From contig NZ_FOWQ01000011.1 of the NCBI RefSeq assembly GCF_900115505.1, positions 106,574 through 170,573 of the forward strand: 64,000 nt of DNA, given 5' to 3'. This document shows, piece after piece, positions 34,465 through 43,168 of the stretch. The DNA is from Geodermatophilus dictyosporus. Lineage in GTDB: Bacteria; Actinomycetota; Actinomycetes; Mycobacteriales; Geodermatophilaceae. The position numbers and the translations under genes were made by a program. Positions within the stretch are counted from its first letter, which is position 1. Every line of letters starts with the position of its first letter. The notes beneath the pieces are model-generated. The model saw only the letters and a list, made by a program, of their open reading frames with translations. It searched no databases and was not told the origin of the DNA.

Positions 34465-35543
34465 GTGCCCAGCAGACCACGCACCAGCGCCCCGACGGCG
34501 TCGGCCTCGATGAGGAAGCCGTCGTGCCCGTACGGCGAGGACACCACCTGCAGCGGGACGCCGAGCGCCTCGGCCACCTGCTGCTGCAGCGCCAGCGGGT
34601 AGAGCCGGTCGCTGTCGACGCCGGCGACGACGGCCCGCGCCGTCACCCGGGCCAGCGCGGCCGCCACGCCGCCGCGGCCGCGGCCGACGTCCCAGGTGTT
34701 CATCGCCTCGGTGAGCACCACGTAGCTGTCCGGGTCGAACCGGCGGACGAGCTTGTCGGCGTGGTGCTCGAGGTAGGAGGCGACGGCGAAGCGGCCGTCG
34801 GCCTGCACGGTCGTGCCGAACCGCTCGTCGAGCTCGAGCGCGCTGCGGTAGGTGAGGTGCGCGATCCGCCGGGCGATGCCGAGGCCGGCGACCGGGTCGG
34901 CGCGGACGGCGGCCTGCTGGGTGGTCTGGGTGCCCAGCTGGTCGGCGGTGACCGCGGCGCCCGAGGCGAGGAAGAACAGCCCGGCCACCCGGTCGGGCAG
35001 CGCCACCGCCCACTCCAGCGCCCGCATGCCGCCCATCGACCCGCCGACGACCGCCGCCCACCGGCGCACGCCCAGGGCGTCGGCCAGCGCGGCCTCGACC
35101 AGCACCTGGTCGGCCACCGTCACCTCGGGGAACCGCGGGCCCCACGGCCGGCCGTCGGGCGCGGTCGACGAGGGCCCCGTCGTCCCCTGGCAGCCGCCGA
35201 GCACGTTCGCGCAGACGACGAAGAGCCGGTCGGTGTCCAGGGGCGCGCCCGGCCCCACCAGCGGCGCCCACCAGCCCGGCGTCGGGTGGCCGGGGCCCGC
35301 GGGACCGGTGACGTGGCTGTCGCCGGTGAGCGCGTGCTCGACGAGCACCGCGTTGCCGCCGTCGGGGGCGAGCTCGCCCCAGGTCTCGTAGGCGACCCGC
35401 ACGCCGGGCAGCACCCCGCCGCGCTCGAGGTGGACCGGTCCGTCCAGGTCCAGGAACAGCCGGTCCCCGGTGGGGTCGCCGTCGCGCCACCCCCCGGTGC
35501 GCGGCGGGGTGCGGGACGCCGGGACGTCCCGCACCCCCGTCAT
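34461..35543 (-). CDS. metX: Homoserine O-acetyltransferase (MetX)
   Basis: A 360-residue alpha/beta-hydrolase-fold acyltransferase with nucleophile elbow GGSMGG and the later Asp (VDSDRLYPL) and His (SPYGHDGFL). NWWAPLVGPG-like and CANVLGGCQGTTGP segments are MetX hallmarks. It acetylates (or, by family variation, succinylates) homoserine for direct sulfhydrylation by MetY. The ATG overlaps the metY stop as TGATG, and its stop overlaps the downstream lyase GTG. Controlled with metY by the upstream SAM-IV riboswitch. Confidence 0.92.
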   Translation of the reverse strand: MTGVRDVPASRTPPRTGGWRDGDPTGDRLFLDLDGPVHLERGGVLPGVRVAYETWGELAPDGGNAVLVEHALTGDSHVTGPAGPGHPTPGWWAPLVGPGAPLDTDRLFVVCANVLGGCQGTTGPSSTAPDGRPWGPRFPEVTVADQVLVEAALADALGVRRWAAVVGGSMGGMRALEWAVALPDRVAGLFFLASGAAVTADQLGTQTTQQAAVRADPVAGLGIARRIAHLTYRSALELDERFGTTVQADGRFAVASYLEHHADKLVRRFDPDSYVVLTEAMNTWDVGRGRGGVAAALARVTARAVVAGVDSDRLYPLALQQQVAEALGVPLQVVSSPYGHDGFLIEADAVGALVRGLLGT

Positions 35544-36835
35544 CACGCCCCCTTGGCGGCGCGGAACCCCGCCTCGAGGTCGGCCAGGATGTCCTCGATC
35601 CCCTCCAGGCCCACGGCCAGGCGGACCAGTCCCGGCGTGACGCCGGTGGTCAGCTGCTCGTCCTCGGTGAGCTGCGAGTGGGTGGTCGAGGCCGGGTGGA
35701 TGACCAGGCTGCGGACGTCGCCGATGTTGGCCACGTGGCTGTGCAGCTCCAGGGCCTCGACGAACCGCTGCCCCGCCGCGCGGCCGCCGTGCAGCTCGAA
35801 GGTGAGCACCGCGCCGGCGCCCCGCGGGGCGTACCGCTGCTGCGCGGCGTGCCACGGCGAGGAGGGCAGGCCCGGGTAGTTCACCCGGTCCACCTCGTCG
35901 TGCGCCTCGAGGAACTCGGCGACGCGGAGGGTGTTCTGCACGTGCCGCTCCATCCGCAGCGACAGCGTCTCGATGCCCTGCACGACGAGGAAGGCGTTGA
36001 ACGGCGAGATCGCCGGGCCCAGGTCGCGCAGCAGCTGCACGCGGGCCTTGAGCGCGTAGGCCGGCGCACCGAGGTCGGCGTAGACGACGCCGTGGTAGGT
36101 CGGGTCGGGCGTGGTGAACCCGGGGAACCGCCCGCTGCGCCAGTCGAAACCGCCGCCGTCGACGATGATCCCCGCGATCGCGGTGCCGTGACCGCCGAGG
36201 TACTTGGTCGCCGAGTGGACGACGACGTCGGCGCCGTGCTCCAGCGGGCGCTCGAGGAACGGGGTGGCGATCGTGTTGTCGACGATCAGCGGGACGCCGT
36301 TGCGGTGGGCCACCTCCGCCACCGCGGCGACGTCGAGGACGTCACCCTTCGGGTTGCCGATGCTCTCGCCGAAGAACGCCTTCGTGTTGTCGCGGACCAG
36401 GGCCTGCCAGGCCTCCGGGTCGTCGGGGTCCTCGACGAAGGACACCTCGACGCCGAGCTTGGGCATCGAGTGGTGCAGCAGGTTGTAGGTGCCGCCGTAC
36501 AGCGACGCGGAGGCGACGACGTGGTCGCCGGCCTCGGCGACGTTGAGGATCGACAGCGTCGTCGCCGACTGCCCGCTCGCCACGGCCAGCGCCGCGACGC
36601 CGCCCTCGAGGGAGGCCACGCGCTGCTCGAGCGCGTCCTGCGTCGGGTTCATGATCCGCGTGTAGATGTTGCCCATCTCCGCCAGCGCGAACAGGTCCGC
36701 GGCGTGCTGGCTGTCGCGGAACTGGTAGGCGGTCGTGGCGTAGATGGGCAGCGCCCGGGCACCGGTGGTCGGGTCGGGGCTGGTGCCGGCGTGGATCTGC
36801 CGGGTCTCGAAGCTCCAGCTCTGGGGGTCGGTCAA
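35543..36835 (-). CDS. metY: O-acetylhomoserine sulfhydrylase (MetY)
   Basis: A 430-residue Cys/Met metabolism PLP enzyme with the PLP lysine K211 in [11 protein letters not shown] and the usual [16 protein letters not shown]-terminal segment. It makes homocysteine from O-acetylhomoserine and sulfide. The length and sequence style match MetY rather than cystathionine gamma-synthase. The start is a TTG at 36835, supported by GAGAGGAG eight bases upstream and by the family N-terminus ([17 protein letters not shown]). First gene of the metY-metX-lyase operon, preceded by a SAM-IV riboswitch. Confidence 0.92.
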   Translation of the reverse strand: MTDPQSWSFETRQIHAGTSPDPTTGARALPIYATTAYQFRDSQHAADLFALAEMGNIYTRIMNPTQDALEQRVASLEGGVAALAVASGQSATTLSILNVAEAGDHVVASASLYGGTYNLLHHSMPKLGVEVSFVEDPDDPEAWQALVRDNTKAFFGESIGNPKGDVLDVAAVAEVAHRNGVPLIVDNTIATPFLERPLEHGADVVVHSATKYLGGHGTAIAGIIVDGGGFDWRSGRFPGFTTPDPTYHGVVYADLGAPAYALKARVQLLRDLGPAISPFNAFLVVQGIETLSLRMERHVQNTLRVAEFLEAHDEVDRVNYPGLPSSPWHAAQQRYAPRGAGAVLTFELHGGRAAGQRFVEALELHSHVANIGDVRSLVIHPASTTHSQLTEDEQLTTGVTPGLVRLAVGLEGIEDILADLEAGFRAAKGA

Positions 36836-36894
36836 CGCGCCGTCTCCTCTCGTTCCGGAGGACCTGCGGCGCACAGGTGCTCCGTCCTTGCCGC

Positions 36895-36997
36895 GCGGCG
36901 GTCGCCGCACGGCCGGCTCTTCCCCTGGGAGCACCTCAGACGGAGGAGGAGGTTGCCGGACAGCCAGCCAGGTACTTCACGCTGTCGCTCAGGAGCC
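36895..36997 (-). promoter_or_regulatory. SAM-IV riboswitch upstream of metY
   Basis: On the minus strand the leader contains GAGCGACAGCGTGAAG, CCGGCAACC, then TGAGGTGC, in the order and spacing of the SAM-IV (SAM-I clan) aptamer. The closing helix is GGCTC (36997-36993) with GAGCC (36919-36915). A -10 hexamer TAGGGT at 37010-37005 puts the transcription start at the aptamer's 5' edge. Downstream, GGAGCACCTG can pair with CAGGTCCTCC just before the ribosome site, forming an expression platform. High SAM should switch the operon off. Confidence 0.88.
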
Positions 36998-37004
36998 TGC
37001 GGCG

Positions 37005-37010
37005 ACCCTA
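37005..37010 (-). promoter_or_regulatory. -10 hexamer of the metY operon (TAGGGT)
   Basis: TAGGGT on the minus strand lies 7 nt before the first base of the riboswitch aptamer. No good -35 is visible. Confidence 0.55.
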
Positions 37011-37039
37011 GCGGGCCACCGGGCAGGTCCGGCAGGGGG

Positions 37040-37564
37040 TCAGGTCGGCGGGGAGGGGGCCCCGGTCGTCGCCGGGGCCCCCGGGGTGCCGGCCGGTGGC
37101 CCGCTCGTCGTCGGCCCGGTCGTCGGCCCGACGGTCTGCGGGGTGTCGGTGGTCGTCGGGCCGTCCCCCGAGGTCGGCGCGCCCGTCGTCGGCCCGGTCG
37201 TCGTCGGCCCGGTCGTCGGCTCCGGGCTCGTCGGCTCCGGGCTCGTCGGCTCCGGGGACGTCGCCGGCGGCACGCTGGTCGTGGGCGCGACCGTCGTCGC
37301 CGGTGCCGGGGCGGGCGCCGGCGTGGTCGTCGTGGTCCCGCCGGTCGGCCCGGTGCCGCCGGTCGCCTCCGGCCGGACGTAGAGGTGCAGCAGGCCCAGG
37401 CCGAGGAAGAGCAGCACCAGGACGACGGTCGAGGTGCGCAGCCGGCCGATGTGCCCGGGCACCCGCCTGCGCAGGAGCCCGGTGAGGCCGAAGCGCCCGC
37501 GCGCGGCCGGGTCGCCGCCGCCGGCGCGCCCCGCGTCGGGCCGCGGGCCGCCGGGGACGGTCAC
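37040..37564 (-). CDS. Membrane-anchored Pro/Thr-rich protein, unknown
   Basis: A 174-residue protein: basic, Gly/Arg-rich cytoplasmic N-terminus (1-43), one TM helix (about 44-62), then an extracytoplasmic Thr/Pro/Gly-rich tail with three SPEPT repeats and GPTT repeats. The tail looks disordered and possibly O-glycosylated. GTG or ATG start at 37564 overlaps the stop of the MscS channel gene, so the two are co-transcribed; it may be an accessory of the channel. Confidence 0.65.
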   Translation of the reverse strand: MTVPGGPRPDAGRAGGGDPAARGRFGLTGLLRRRVPGHIGRLRTSTVVLVLLFLGLGLLHLYVRPEATGGTGPTGGTTTTTPAPAPAPATTVAPTTSVPPATSPEPTSPEPTSPEPTTGPTTTGPTTGAPTSGDGPTTTDTPQTVGPTTGPTTSGPPAGTPGAPATTGAPSPPT

Positions 37565-38451
37565 TGCTGCGCCCCCTGGCGGACCGGGGGCGCGGCCGGG
37601 TCCGGCGGCGGCGCGGGGCTCAGGGTGAGGCCGGCGCGGCGGAAGGCCAGCACGATCCGCTCGCGCAGGTCGCGGCCCACCTCGAACTGCCGGCCGGGCA
37701 GCGTGCGGGCCACCACCCGCACGTTGACCTGCTCGAGGTCGATGCTCTCCACGCCCATGACGCTGGGCTCGTCGAGCAGCAGGCGGCGCAGGCCGGGGTC
37801 GGCGAAGGCGTCGCGGCCCACCTCGCGGAGGATCCCGTTGACGCGGCTGACGTCGGCCGTCGTCGGCACCGGGACGTCGACCACCGCCCGCGCCCAGTCG
37901 CGGGAGAGGTTGACGACCTTGACGATCTGGCCGTTGGGCACGGTGATCACCTCGCCGTCGGCGGAGCGCAGCCGGGTGACCCGCAGCGTGACGTCCTCGA
38001 CCGTGCCGTCGGCCGGGTCGCCGCCGCCCACCACCTGGATCGAGACGACGTCGCCGAAGCCGTACTGCCGCTCGGTGATGAGGAAGAACCCGGCGAGCAC
38101 GTCGCCGACGATGCGCTGGGCGCCGAAGCCGAGGCCGACGCCGAGCACGGTGGCCGGCGCCACCAGCCCGGTGACCGGGACGCCGAGGCGGTCGAGCACG
38201 TAGAACACCGCCACCGTGTAGATCAGCACGATGAGCGCCCAGGTGATCACCTGCGTGAGCGAGTGGCGGTGCTTGGCGGCCTCGGAGCGGACCAGCACGT
38301 CGCCGCCGGTGGAGCGGGCGTCGATGCGGTCGGTGATCCGCGTGCCCACCCAGGTCACGAACCGGGCCAGCAGCACCGAGCCCAGGATGATCAGCACGAT
38401 CTGCAGGCCGCGGTCGGCGAGCCAGTCGAGCAGGTCGGTCAGCGGGCCCAT
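37561..38451 (-). CDS. Small-conductance mechanosensitive channel (MscS family)
   Basis: A 296-residue MscS-like protein with three N-terminal TM helices. The third, pore-lining helix and following beta-domain carry VLGVGLGFGAQRIVGDVLAGFF, the classic Gly/Ala-packed MscS signature, followed by RQYGFGDVV and GEVITVPNGQI. It protects against osmotic down-shock. ATG 38451 is used, with GGGGAGG upstream; longer in-frame GTG or TTG starts are possible. Confidence 0.9.
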   Translation of the reverse strand: MGPLTDLLDWLADRGLQIVLIILGSVLLARFVTWVGTRITDRIDARSTGGDVLVRSEAAKHRHSLTQVITWALIVLIYTVAVFYVLDRLGVPVTGLVAPATVLGVGLGFGAQRIVGDVLAGFFLITERQYGFGDVVSIQVVGGGDPADGTVEDVTLRVTRLRSADGEVITVPNGQIVKVVNLSRDWARAVVDVPVPTTADVSRVNGILREVGRDAFADPGLRRLLLDEPSVMGVESIDLEQVNVRVVARTLPGRQFEVGRDLRERIVLAFRRAGLTLSPAPPPDPAAPPVRQGAQQ

Positions 38452-38518
38452 GGCAGGTCGGGACCTCCCCTCCACGTCGGGTCGGCCACCATCCAACCGG
38501 GTCGGCCGGGCGGGCGGC

Positions 38519-39301
38519 TCACCGCGGCTCGACGAACAACGAGGCCACCGACCGGCCGATGCGCCCGCGGGTGTCGTGGAGGTCGGCGGCGCACTGCCCG
38601 ACCCCGGTCGGGCCGAGGGTGGTGGCGGCGTCCATGGCCAGCCACTCGCCGGCCGGCTGCCGGAAGAGTGCGACGACGAGGTCGACGTTGGCGAAGGTGG
38701 CCCGCGACCAGTCCAGCTCGGCGGAGATGCCGCTGGCCGCGTCGGTCATCACCAGCAGGTGCTGCAGCGGCGTGATCGGCTCGCCCTCGACCAGGGCGCA
38801 CAGCGGCCGGGTCCAGGCGGCCGCGGGCCCCGGCCCGGTCAGCGAGCCCGCGGCCGCCCGCCACTCCAGCGACCGGTGGTAGGCGACCTCCTGGCGGAAG
38901 ACGGAGAACTGCGCCGGCGCGCTCTCCTGCGGGCCGACCGGGAGTGGTGGCGCCGGGCTGGCGGTGTCGGCGCTGTCCGCCGTCCGCACCCGCCACGCCG
39001 TCAGCCGCATGGCGGTCCGGCCGCCGGCCTCCAGCGCCGCCTCGACCAGCTCGATCCGCCGGCCCGGCCGGACCACCCGGGCGGCGACCCGCACCGGGCC
39101 CACCGGCACCGGCCCGAGGACGTCGAAGGCCAGCCGCACCGTCTGCCCGCCGGGGATCCCGCTCGCCCGCTCGGCCTCCCGGGCCAGCAGCGCGGCCGGC
39201 GGCCCGGCGTGCTGCAGGCCCGGGTCCCACGGGCCGATGGTCAGCGCGGTGGCGACCAGGCCGTCGCCGTCGGGCAGGTAGAACGCGGCGGGCAGCTGCA
39301 C
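38519..39301 (-). CDS. Acyl-CoA thioesterase/TesB-like hotdog protein
   Basis: A 260-residue double-hotdog protein. The N-terminal half has GLQHAGPPAALLAREAE and the C-terminal half SAELDWSRATFANVDL and the DTRGRIGRSVASLF ending, matching the thioesterase-like superfamily (TesB relatives) of actinobacteria. It probably cleaves an acyl-CoA; the substrate is unknown. GTG start. Confidence 0.8.
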   Translation of the reverse strand: MQLPAAFYLPDGDGLVATALTIGPWDPGLQHAGPPAALLAREAERASGIPGGQTVRLAFDVLGPVPVGPVRVAARVVRPGRRIELVEAALEAGGRTAMRLTAWRVRTADSADTASPAPPLPVGPQESAPAQFSVFRQEVAYHRSLEWRAAAGSLTGPGPAAAWTRPLCALVEGEPITPLQHLLVMTDAASGISAELDWSRATFANVDLVVALFRQPAGEWLAMDAATTLGPTGVGQCAADLHDTRGRIGRSVASLFVEPR

Positions 39302-39344
39302 GCCCGGCAGTCTGCCGACGGGCCGCCCGGGGCGGTCCCCGGGG

Positions 39345-39713
39345 TCAGCTCCGCCGGGAGAGCCACAGCGCCGTCGCCACCCAGGTCAGCCCGCCGGCGG
39401 CGGCCGCCGCCCAGATCCAGCGCAGCTGCTGGCCCTCCGTGGACAGCCACAGCAGCACCGCGACGACGGTGACCGCGCCGGCCAGCGGGGAGGAGCGCAG
39501 CAGCGTGCCGACCGTGTCCGGCCCGGGGACGGCGAAGAACAGCACCAGCGCGGCCACGAAGAGGAACGCACAGAGTGCGGCGAGGAACGCCGCGGTCACG
39601 CCGAACTGCGCGGGCAGCACCAGCGCCGCGATGCCGAGGACGACGGCGCCGCCGGCCAGCCAGGTCAGCGTGCGGCGGCGGCGCGGGGACCACGGCGGTC
39701 GGAGCTCGGTCAC
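39345..39713 (-). CDS. Small four-TM membrane protein, unknown function
   Basis: A 122-residue hydrophobic protein with four TM helices (about 16-33, 37-60, 75-92, 98-118) and an Arg-rich N-terminus. No family recognised. It precedes the thioesterase gene in the same direction with a 43-nt gap. Confidence 0.65.
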   Translation of the reverse strand: MTELRPPWSPRRRRTLTWLAGGAVVLGIAALVLPAQFGVTAAFLAALCAFLFVAALVLFFAVPGPDTVGTLLRSSPLAGAVTVVAVLLWLSTEGQQLRWIWAAAAAGGLTWVATALWLSRRS

Positions 39714-39853
39714 GCACCCGAGGGTGCCCGCTGCCCCTGGACGCCACCCGCCCGCCGGCTGTGGTGTCGCCCGCGATGAGTTCCGCCCGGCCGCGCCGTC
39801 TCCCCTCCCGACGGGTCCGGACGGCGGGCCCCGCGGACGACGGGAGCACCACC

Positions 39854-40258
39854 GTGCGCATGCTCTTCCTCAACCTGCCGGTGAGCGACGTGGCGGCCGG
39901 CCGCGCCTTCTACAGCGCGCTCGGCTTCTCGATCGACGAGCAGTTCTCCGACGACTCGTCGGCCTCGGTCGTGGTCAGCGACGCCATCCACGTGCAGCTG
40001 CTCTCGCACGAGCGGTTCGCCGGCTTCCTGCCCGAGGGCACCGCGACCGGTGACCCGCGCTCGGCGACGGCGGCCCTCTACGCGCTGTCCTGCGACAGCC
40101 GGGAGGAGGTCGACGCGATGGTCGAGAAGGCGGTGGGCGCCGGCGGCGGTACCTGGATGCCGGCCCAGGACCACGGGTTCATGTACGGCTCGAGCTTCAC
40201 CGACCCCGACGGTCACGTCTGGGAGGTCGTGTGGATGGACCCCGCGCACGTGCAGTGA
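39854..40258 (+). CDS. VOC family (glyoxalase/bleomycin-resistance-like) protein
   Basis: A 134-residue vicinal oxygen chelate-fold protein: FLNLPVSDVAAGRAFYSALG opens the first beta-alpha-beta-beta-beta unit and SFTDPDGHVWEVVWMD closes the second with the Glu metal-ligand position. It is close to the YaeR/glyoxalase-like group found widely as stand-alone proteins; no substrate is evident. GTG 39854 chosen over upstream ATG 39776, whose extra residues are Arg-rich and non-family; GGGAG precedes the GTG. Confidence 0.85.
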   Translation: MRMLFLNLPVSDVAAGRAFYSALGFSIDEQFSDDSSASVVVSDAIHVQLLSHERFAGFLPEGTATGDPRSATAALYALSCDSREEVDAMVEKAVGAGGGTWMPAQDHGFMYGSSFTDPDGHVWEVVWMDPAHVQ

Positions 40259-40292
40259 CCGGCCGGTAGGTGGTGTCGGCGCCTACGCCCGC

Positions 40293-40298
40293 TACAGT
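40293..40298 (+). promoter_or_regulatory. -10 hexamer TACAGT of the EamA gene
   Basis: TACAGT ends 7 nt before GTG 40306, close to the leaderless geometry seen elsewhere. Confidence 0.45.
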
Positions 40299-40305
40299 CG
40301 GACGG

Positions 40306-41277
40306 GTGCCGCACACCCGCCGTCCCGCCGTCGGCTACCTCACCACCGTGGCGGCGGCCGGGCTGTTCGCCGTCAACGGCACCGTCTCCACGCTCGCCCT
40401 GCAGGCCGGCATCCCGCCGACCTGGCTGACGGCGCTGCGCTGCGGCGGCGCGGCGGTCGGGCTGCTCGCCGCGCTGGCGCTGGTCTCCCCGCGGCGGCTG
40501 CGGCTGACCTGGCGCGAGGTGCCCTTCCTCGCCGTCTTCGGCGTGGTGGGCGTGGCCCTCACCCAGTTCCTCTACTTCGTCGCCATCGGCCGGCTCCCGG
40601 TGGGCATCGCCCTGGTGTTCGAGATGACGGCGCCGGTCGGGATCGCGCTGTGGGTGCGGCTGGTGCGCCGGGAGCCGGTGCGGCCGCGCATCTGGCTCGC
40701 CCTCGGGCTGTCGCTGTCGGGGCTGGTGCTGGTGGCCCAGGTGTGGCAGGGCGGCGGGTCGCTGGACCCGGTCGGCGTCGGCGCGGGCCTGGCCGCGGCC
40801 GTCTGCCTGGCCACCTACTACCTGATGGGGGAGCGGGGGACGGCGACCCGCGACCCGGTCGCGCTGACCACGTGGACGTTCGTGGCCGCGGGGCTGTTCT
40901 GGGCCGCCGTCGCACCGTTCACCGCGCGGTTCGACGCCGCCGTGCTCGGTGAGCGGGTGCCGGTCTCCCTGGGCTCGCTGACCCTGCCGCTGTGGCTGCT
41001 GGTGCTGTGGATCGTCGTGCTCGGCGCGATCACGCCGTTCTGGCTGTCGATCGCGGCGCTGCGCCACCTGCCGCCCACCACCGCGGGCCTGGTGGCCACC
41101 GTCGAGCCGGTGTTCGCCTCCGTCGTCGCGTGGCTGTGGCTCGAGCAGGTGCTCAGCGGCTGGCAGGTGGCCGGCGGCCTCGTCGTCCTCACCGGGATCG
41201 TGCTGGCGCAGACCGCGCGGACCCGTGCCCCGGGGCCGGCGCCGGCGCCCGTCCCCGAGACGCCGGCGCCCGTCTGA
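40306..41277 (+). CDS. EamA/DMT family transporter (RhtA-like)
   Basis: A 323-residue ten-TM protein with two EamA repeats. GLFAVNGTVSTLALQAGIPPTW begins the first and LSIAALRHLPPTTAGLVATVEP is the typical signature in the second repeat. Such proteins export amino acids or other metabolites. The C-terminal tail is Pro/Ala-rich. Confidence 0.87.
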   Translation: MPHTRRPAVGYLTTVAAAGLFAVNGTVSTLALQAGIPPTWLTALRCGGAAVGLLAALALVSPRRLRLTWREVPFLAVFGVVGVALTQFLYFVAIGRLPVGIALVFEMTAPVGIALWVRLVRREPVRPRIWLALGLSLSGLVLVAQVWQGGGSLDPVGVGAGLAAAVCLATYYLMGERGTATRDPVALTTWTFVAAGLFWAAVAPFTARFDAAVLGERVPVSLGSLTLPLWLLVLWIVVLGAITPFWLSIAALRHLPPTTAGLVATVEPVFASVVAWLWLEQVLSGWQVAGGLVVLTGIVLAQTARTRAPGPAPAPVPETPAPV

Positions 41278-41325
41278 GCCGTCTGCTGCCGGTGAGGAGC
41301 CCACGGGGTTCCCCGCCCGTGCGGC

Positions 41326-41344
41326 TCAGGTTAGGCTCGCCTTA
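41326..41344 (+). promoter_or_regulatory. IdeR/DtxR-like iron box of the siderophore-interacting protein gene
   Basis: TCAGGTTAGGCTCGCCTTA matches the IdeR consensus at about 15 of 19 positions and embeds TAGGCT, a good -10 hexamer. Repression by Fe-IdeR is expected. Confidence 0.8.
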
Positions 41345-41387
41345 CCTGCGGTCCGCACGGGCCGTCCCTGGGGGAACGGAGACCGGA

Positions 41388-42329
41388 GTGACGACGACCG
41401 AGGCGCCCGCGGCGGTGACCGAGCTGCCGCAGTGGCTGTTCTTCGACACCGTCGTCGCCCGCGTGCGGCCGCTGGGCCCGAGCACGGTCCGGATCACGCT
41501 GACCGGCCCGCAGCTGGGCGGCTTCGGGGTCGCCGGCGACGACCAGCGGGTCAAGCTCGTGCTCGCCCCCGACCCGGCGGCGCTGGCCGAGCTCCAGGCG
41601 GCCGGCGGCGAGTGGTACCCGGTCCACTGCGCGCTGGCCGACGACCGGCGCCCGGTGCTGCGCACCTACACCGTGCGCGCAGCCCGTCCCGAGCGCGCCG
41701 AGGTCGACCTCGACGTCGTGCTGCACGGGGTCGGCGACGGGCACGCCGGCCCGGCCGCGACCTGGGCCGCCGCGGCCCGGCCCGGCGACGCGGCGGTGCT
41801 CATGGGCCCCGACCGGCCCGGCCGCGGCCGCGCGTGGGGCGTCGAGTGGGCGCCGCCGGCCACCGCGACCCGCCTGCTGCTCGTCGGCGACGAGACGGCG
41901 GTGCCCGCGGTCTCCGCCGTCCTGGAGTCGCTGCCCGAGGTGCCCGGACGCCGCGCCGTCGCCGTCCTCGAGGTCCCCGGGCCCGGCGACGCGCAGAACC
42001 TGGCGCTGCCCGAGGGCGTCACCGTGCACTGGCTGTTCCGCCAGGGCCGGCCCCGCGGCGAGCTGACGGTGCCCGCGGTGCACGCCGCGCTGGTCGACCT
42101 CGGTGTCGCCGCTGCGCCCGCCGCGGCGCCCGAGGACGTCGACCTCGACGCCGGGCTGCTGTGGGAGGTCCCCGAGGACCCCGCCGCCGGGGCCGGCTGC
42201 TACGCGTGGCTCGCCGGTGAGGCCGGGGTGGTCAAGCGGCTGCGCCGGCACCTCGTCGGCGACCTCGGCGTCGACCGCCGCGCGGTCGCCTTCATGGGCT
42301 ACTGGCGCGAGGGCCGCGCCGAGGGCTAG
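41388..42329 (+). CDS. Siderophore-interacting protein (flavin-dependent ferric siderophore reductase)
   Basis: A 313-residue SIP-family protein: flavin-binding RTYTVRA motif in the N-terminal beta-barrel, and NAD(P)H domain with [20 protein letters not shown] and a C-terminal [10 protein letters not shown]. It reduces imported ferric siderophore to release Fe(II) in the cytoplasm, as ViuB/FscN do. The GTG at 41388 follows GGAG. Its TAG stop overlaps the convergent ATPase gene's stop by 4 bp at a CTAG. An IdeR-like box lies upstream. Confidence 0.9.
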   Translation: MTTTEAPAAVTELPQWLFFDTVVARVRPLGPSTVRITLTGPQLGGFGVAGDDQRVKLVLAPDPAALAELQAAGGEWYPVHCALADDRRPVLRTYTVRAARPERAEVDLDVVLHGVGDGHAGPAATWAAAARPGDAAVLMGPDRPGRGRAWGVEWAPPATATRLLLVGDETAVPAVSAVLESLPEVPGRRAVAVLEVPGPGDAQNLALPEGVTVHWLFRQGRPRGELTVPAVHAALVDLGVAAAPAAAPEDVDLDAGLLWEVPEDPAAGAGCYAWLAGEAGVVKRLRRHLVGDLGVDRRAVAFMGYWREGRAEG

Positions 42330-43168
42330 CGGCGGAGGCGGCGGACGGGGACGACCATCGGGGTGCCGGCCACCGGGTCGGGCACCACGCGGGCCTCGAG
42401 GTCGAACACGTCGGCGAGCAGCTGCTCGGTGAGCACCTCGTGCGGCGTCCCCGAGGCGACCAGGACGCCGTCGCGCATCGCGACCAGCCGCTGCGCGTAG
42501 CGGGCGGCGAGGTTGAGGTCGTGCAGCACGACGACGACGGTGCGCCCGCGCTCGGCGTGCAGCCGCGACACCAGCTCCAGGACGTCGATCTGGTGGGAGA
42601 GGTCCAGGTAGGTCGTCGGCTCGTCGAGCAGCAGCAGGTCGGTCCCCTGCGCCAGCGCCATCGAGATCCAGGCCCGCTGCCGCTGCCCGCCGGAGAGCTC
42701 GTCGACCGGGCGGTCGGCGAGGTCGCCCGTGCCGGTCCACGCCATCGCCTCGGCCACCACCGCCTCGTCCTGCGTCGACCACTGCTGCAGCCAGCTCTGG
42801 TGCGGGTGCCGGCCGCGGGCCACCAGGTCGGCCACGGTCAGGCCGGCCGGCGCCACCGGCGTCTGCGGCAGCAGGCCCAGGACGCGGGCCACCTCGCGGG
42901 TCGGCGCCCGCGCGATCGAGCGGCCGTCGAGCAGCACCTGCCCCGCCTGCGGGCGCAGCAGCCGGCCCAGCGCCCGCAGCAGCGTGGACTTGCCGCAGCC
43001 GTTGGGGCCGACGATGGCGGTGAACGAGCCGTCGGTCAGCCGCAGGTCGAGCCCGTCGACGACGACGCGGTCGTCGTAGGCCAGCCGCACGCCCTCGGCG
43101 GCGAGGCGGACCGGTCCGTCCGGGCCGGTGGTGGGCGCGGGGCGGGTGCGGGGGGCAGCAGTGGTCAT
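42326..43168 (-). CDS. Iron-siderophore ABC transporter ATP-binding protein
   Basis: A 280-residue FecE/FepC-type ATPase: Walker [11 protein letters not shown]-loop LPQTP, signature [10 protein letters not shown], Walker [14 protein letters not shown] and H-loop VVLHDLN. It powers the two FecCD permeases encoded upstream in the operon. The start overlaps the stop of the preceding permease. Confidence 0.92.
   Translation of the reverse strand: MTTAAPRTRPAPTTGPDGPVRLAAEGVRLAYDDRVVVDGLDLRLTDGSFTAIVGPNGCGKSTLLRALGRLLRPQAGQVLLDGRSIARAPTREVARVLGLLPQTPVAPAGLTVADLVARGRHPHQSWLQQWSTQDEAVVAEAMAWTGTGDLADRPVDELSGGQRQRAWISMALAQGTDLLLLDEPTTYLDLSHQIDVLELVSRLHAERGRTVVVVLHDLNLAARYAQRLVAMRDGVLVASGTPHEVLTEQLLADVFDLEARVVPDPVAGTPMVVPVRRLRR

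Noticed and set aside
36204..38203. Plus-strand open frames over metY, the riboswitch and the MscS channel
   Set aside because: Antisense shadows; the minus-strand genes have strong family signatures.
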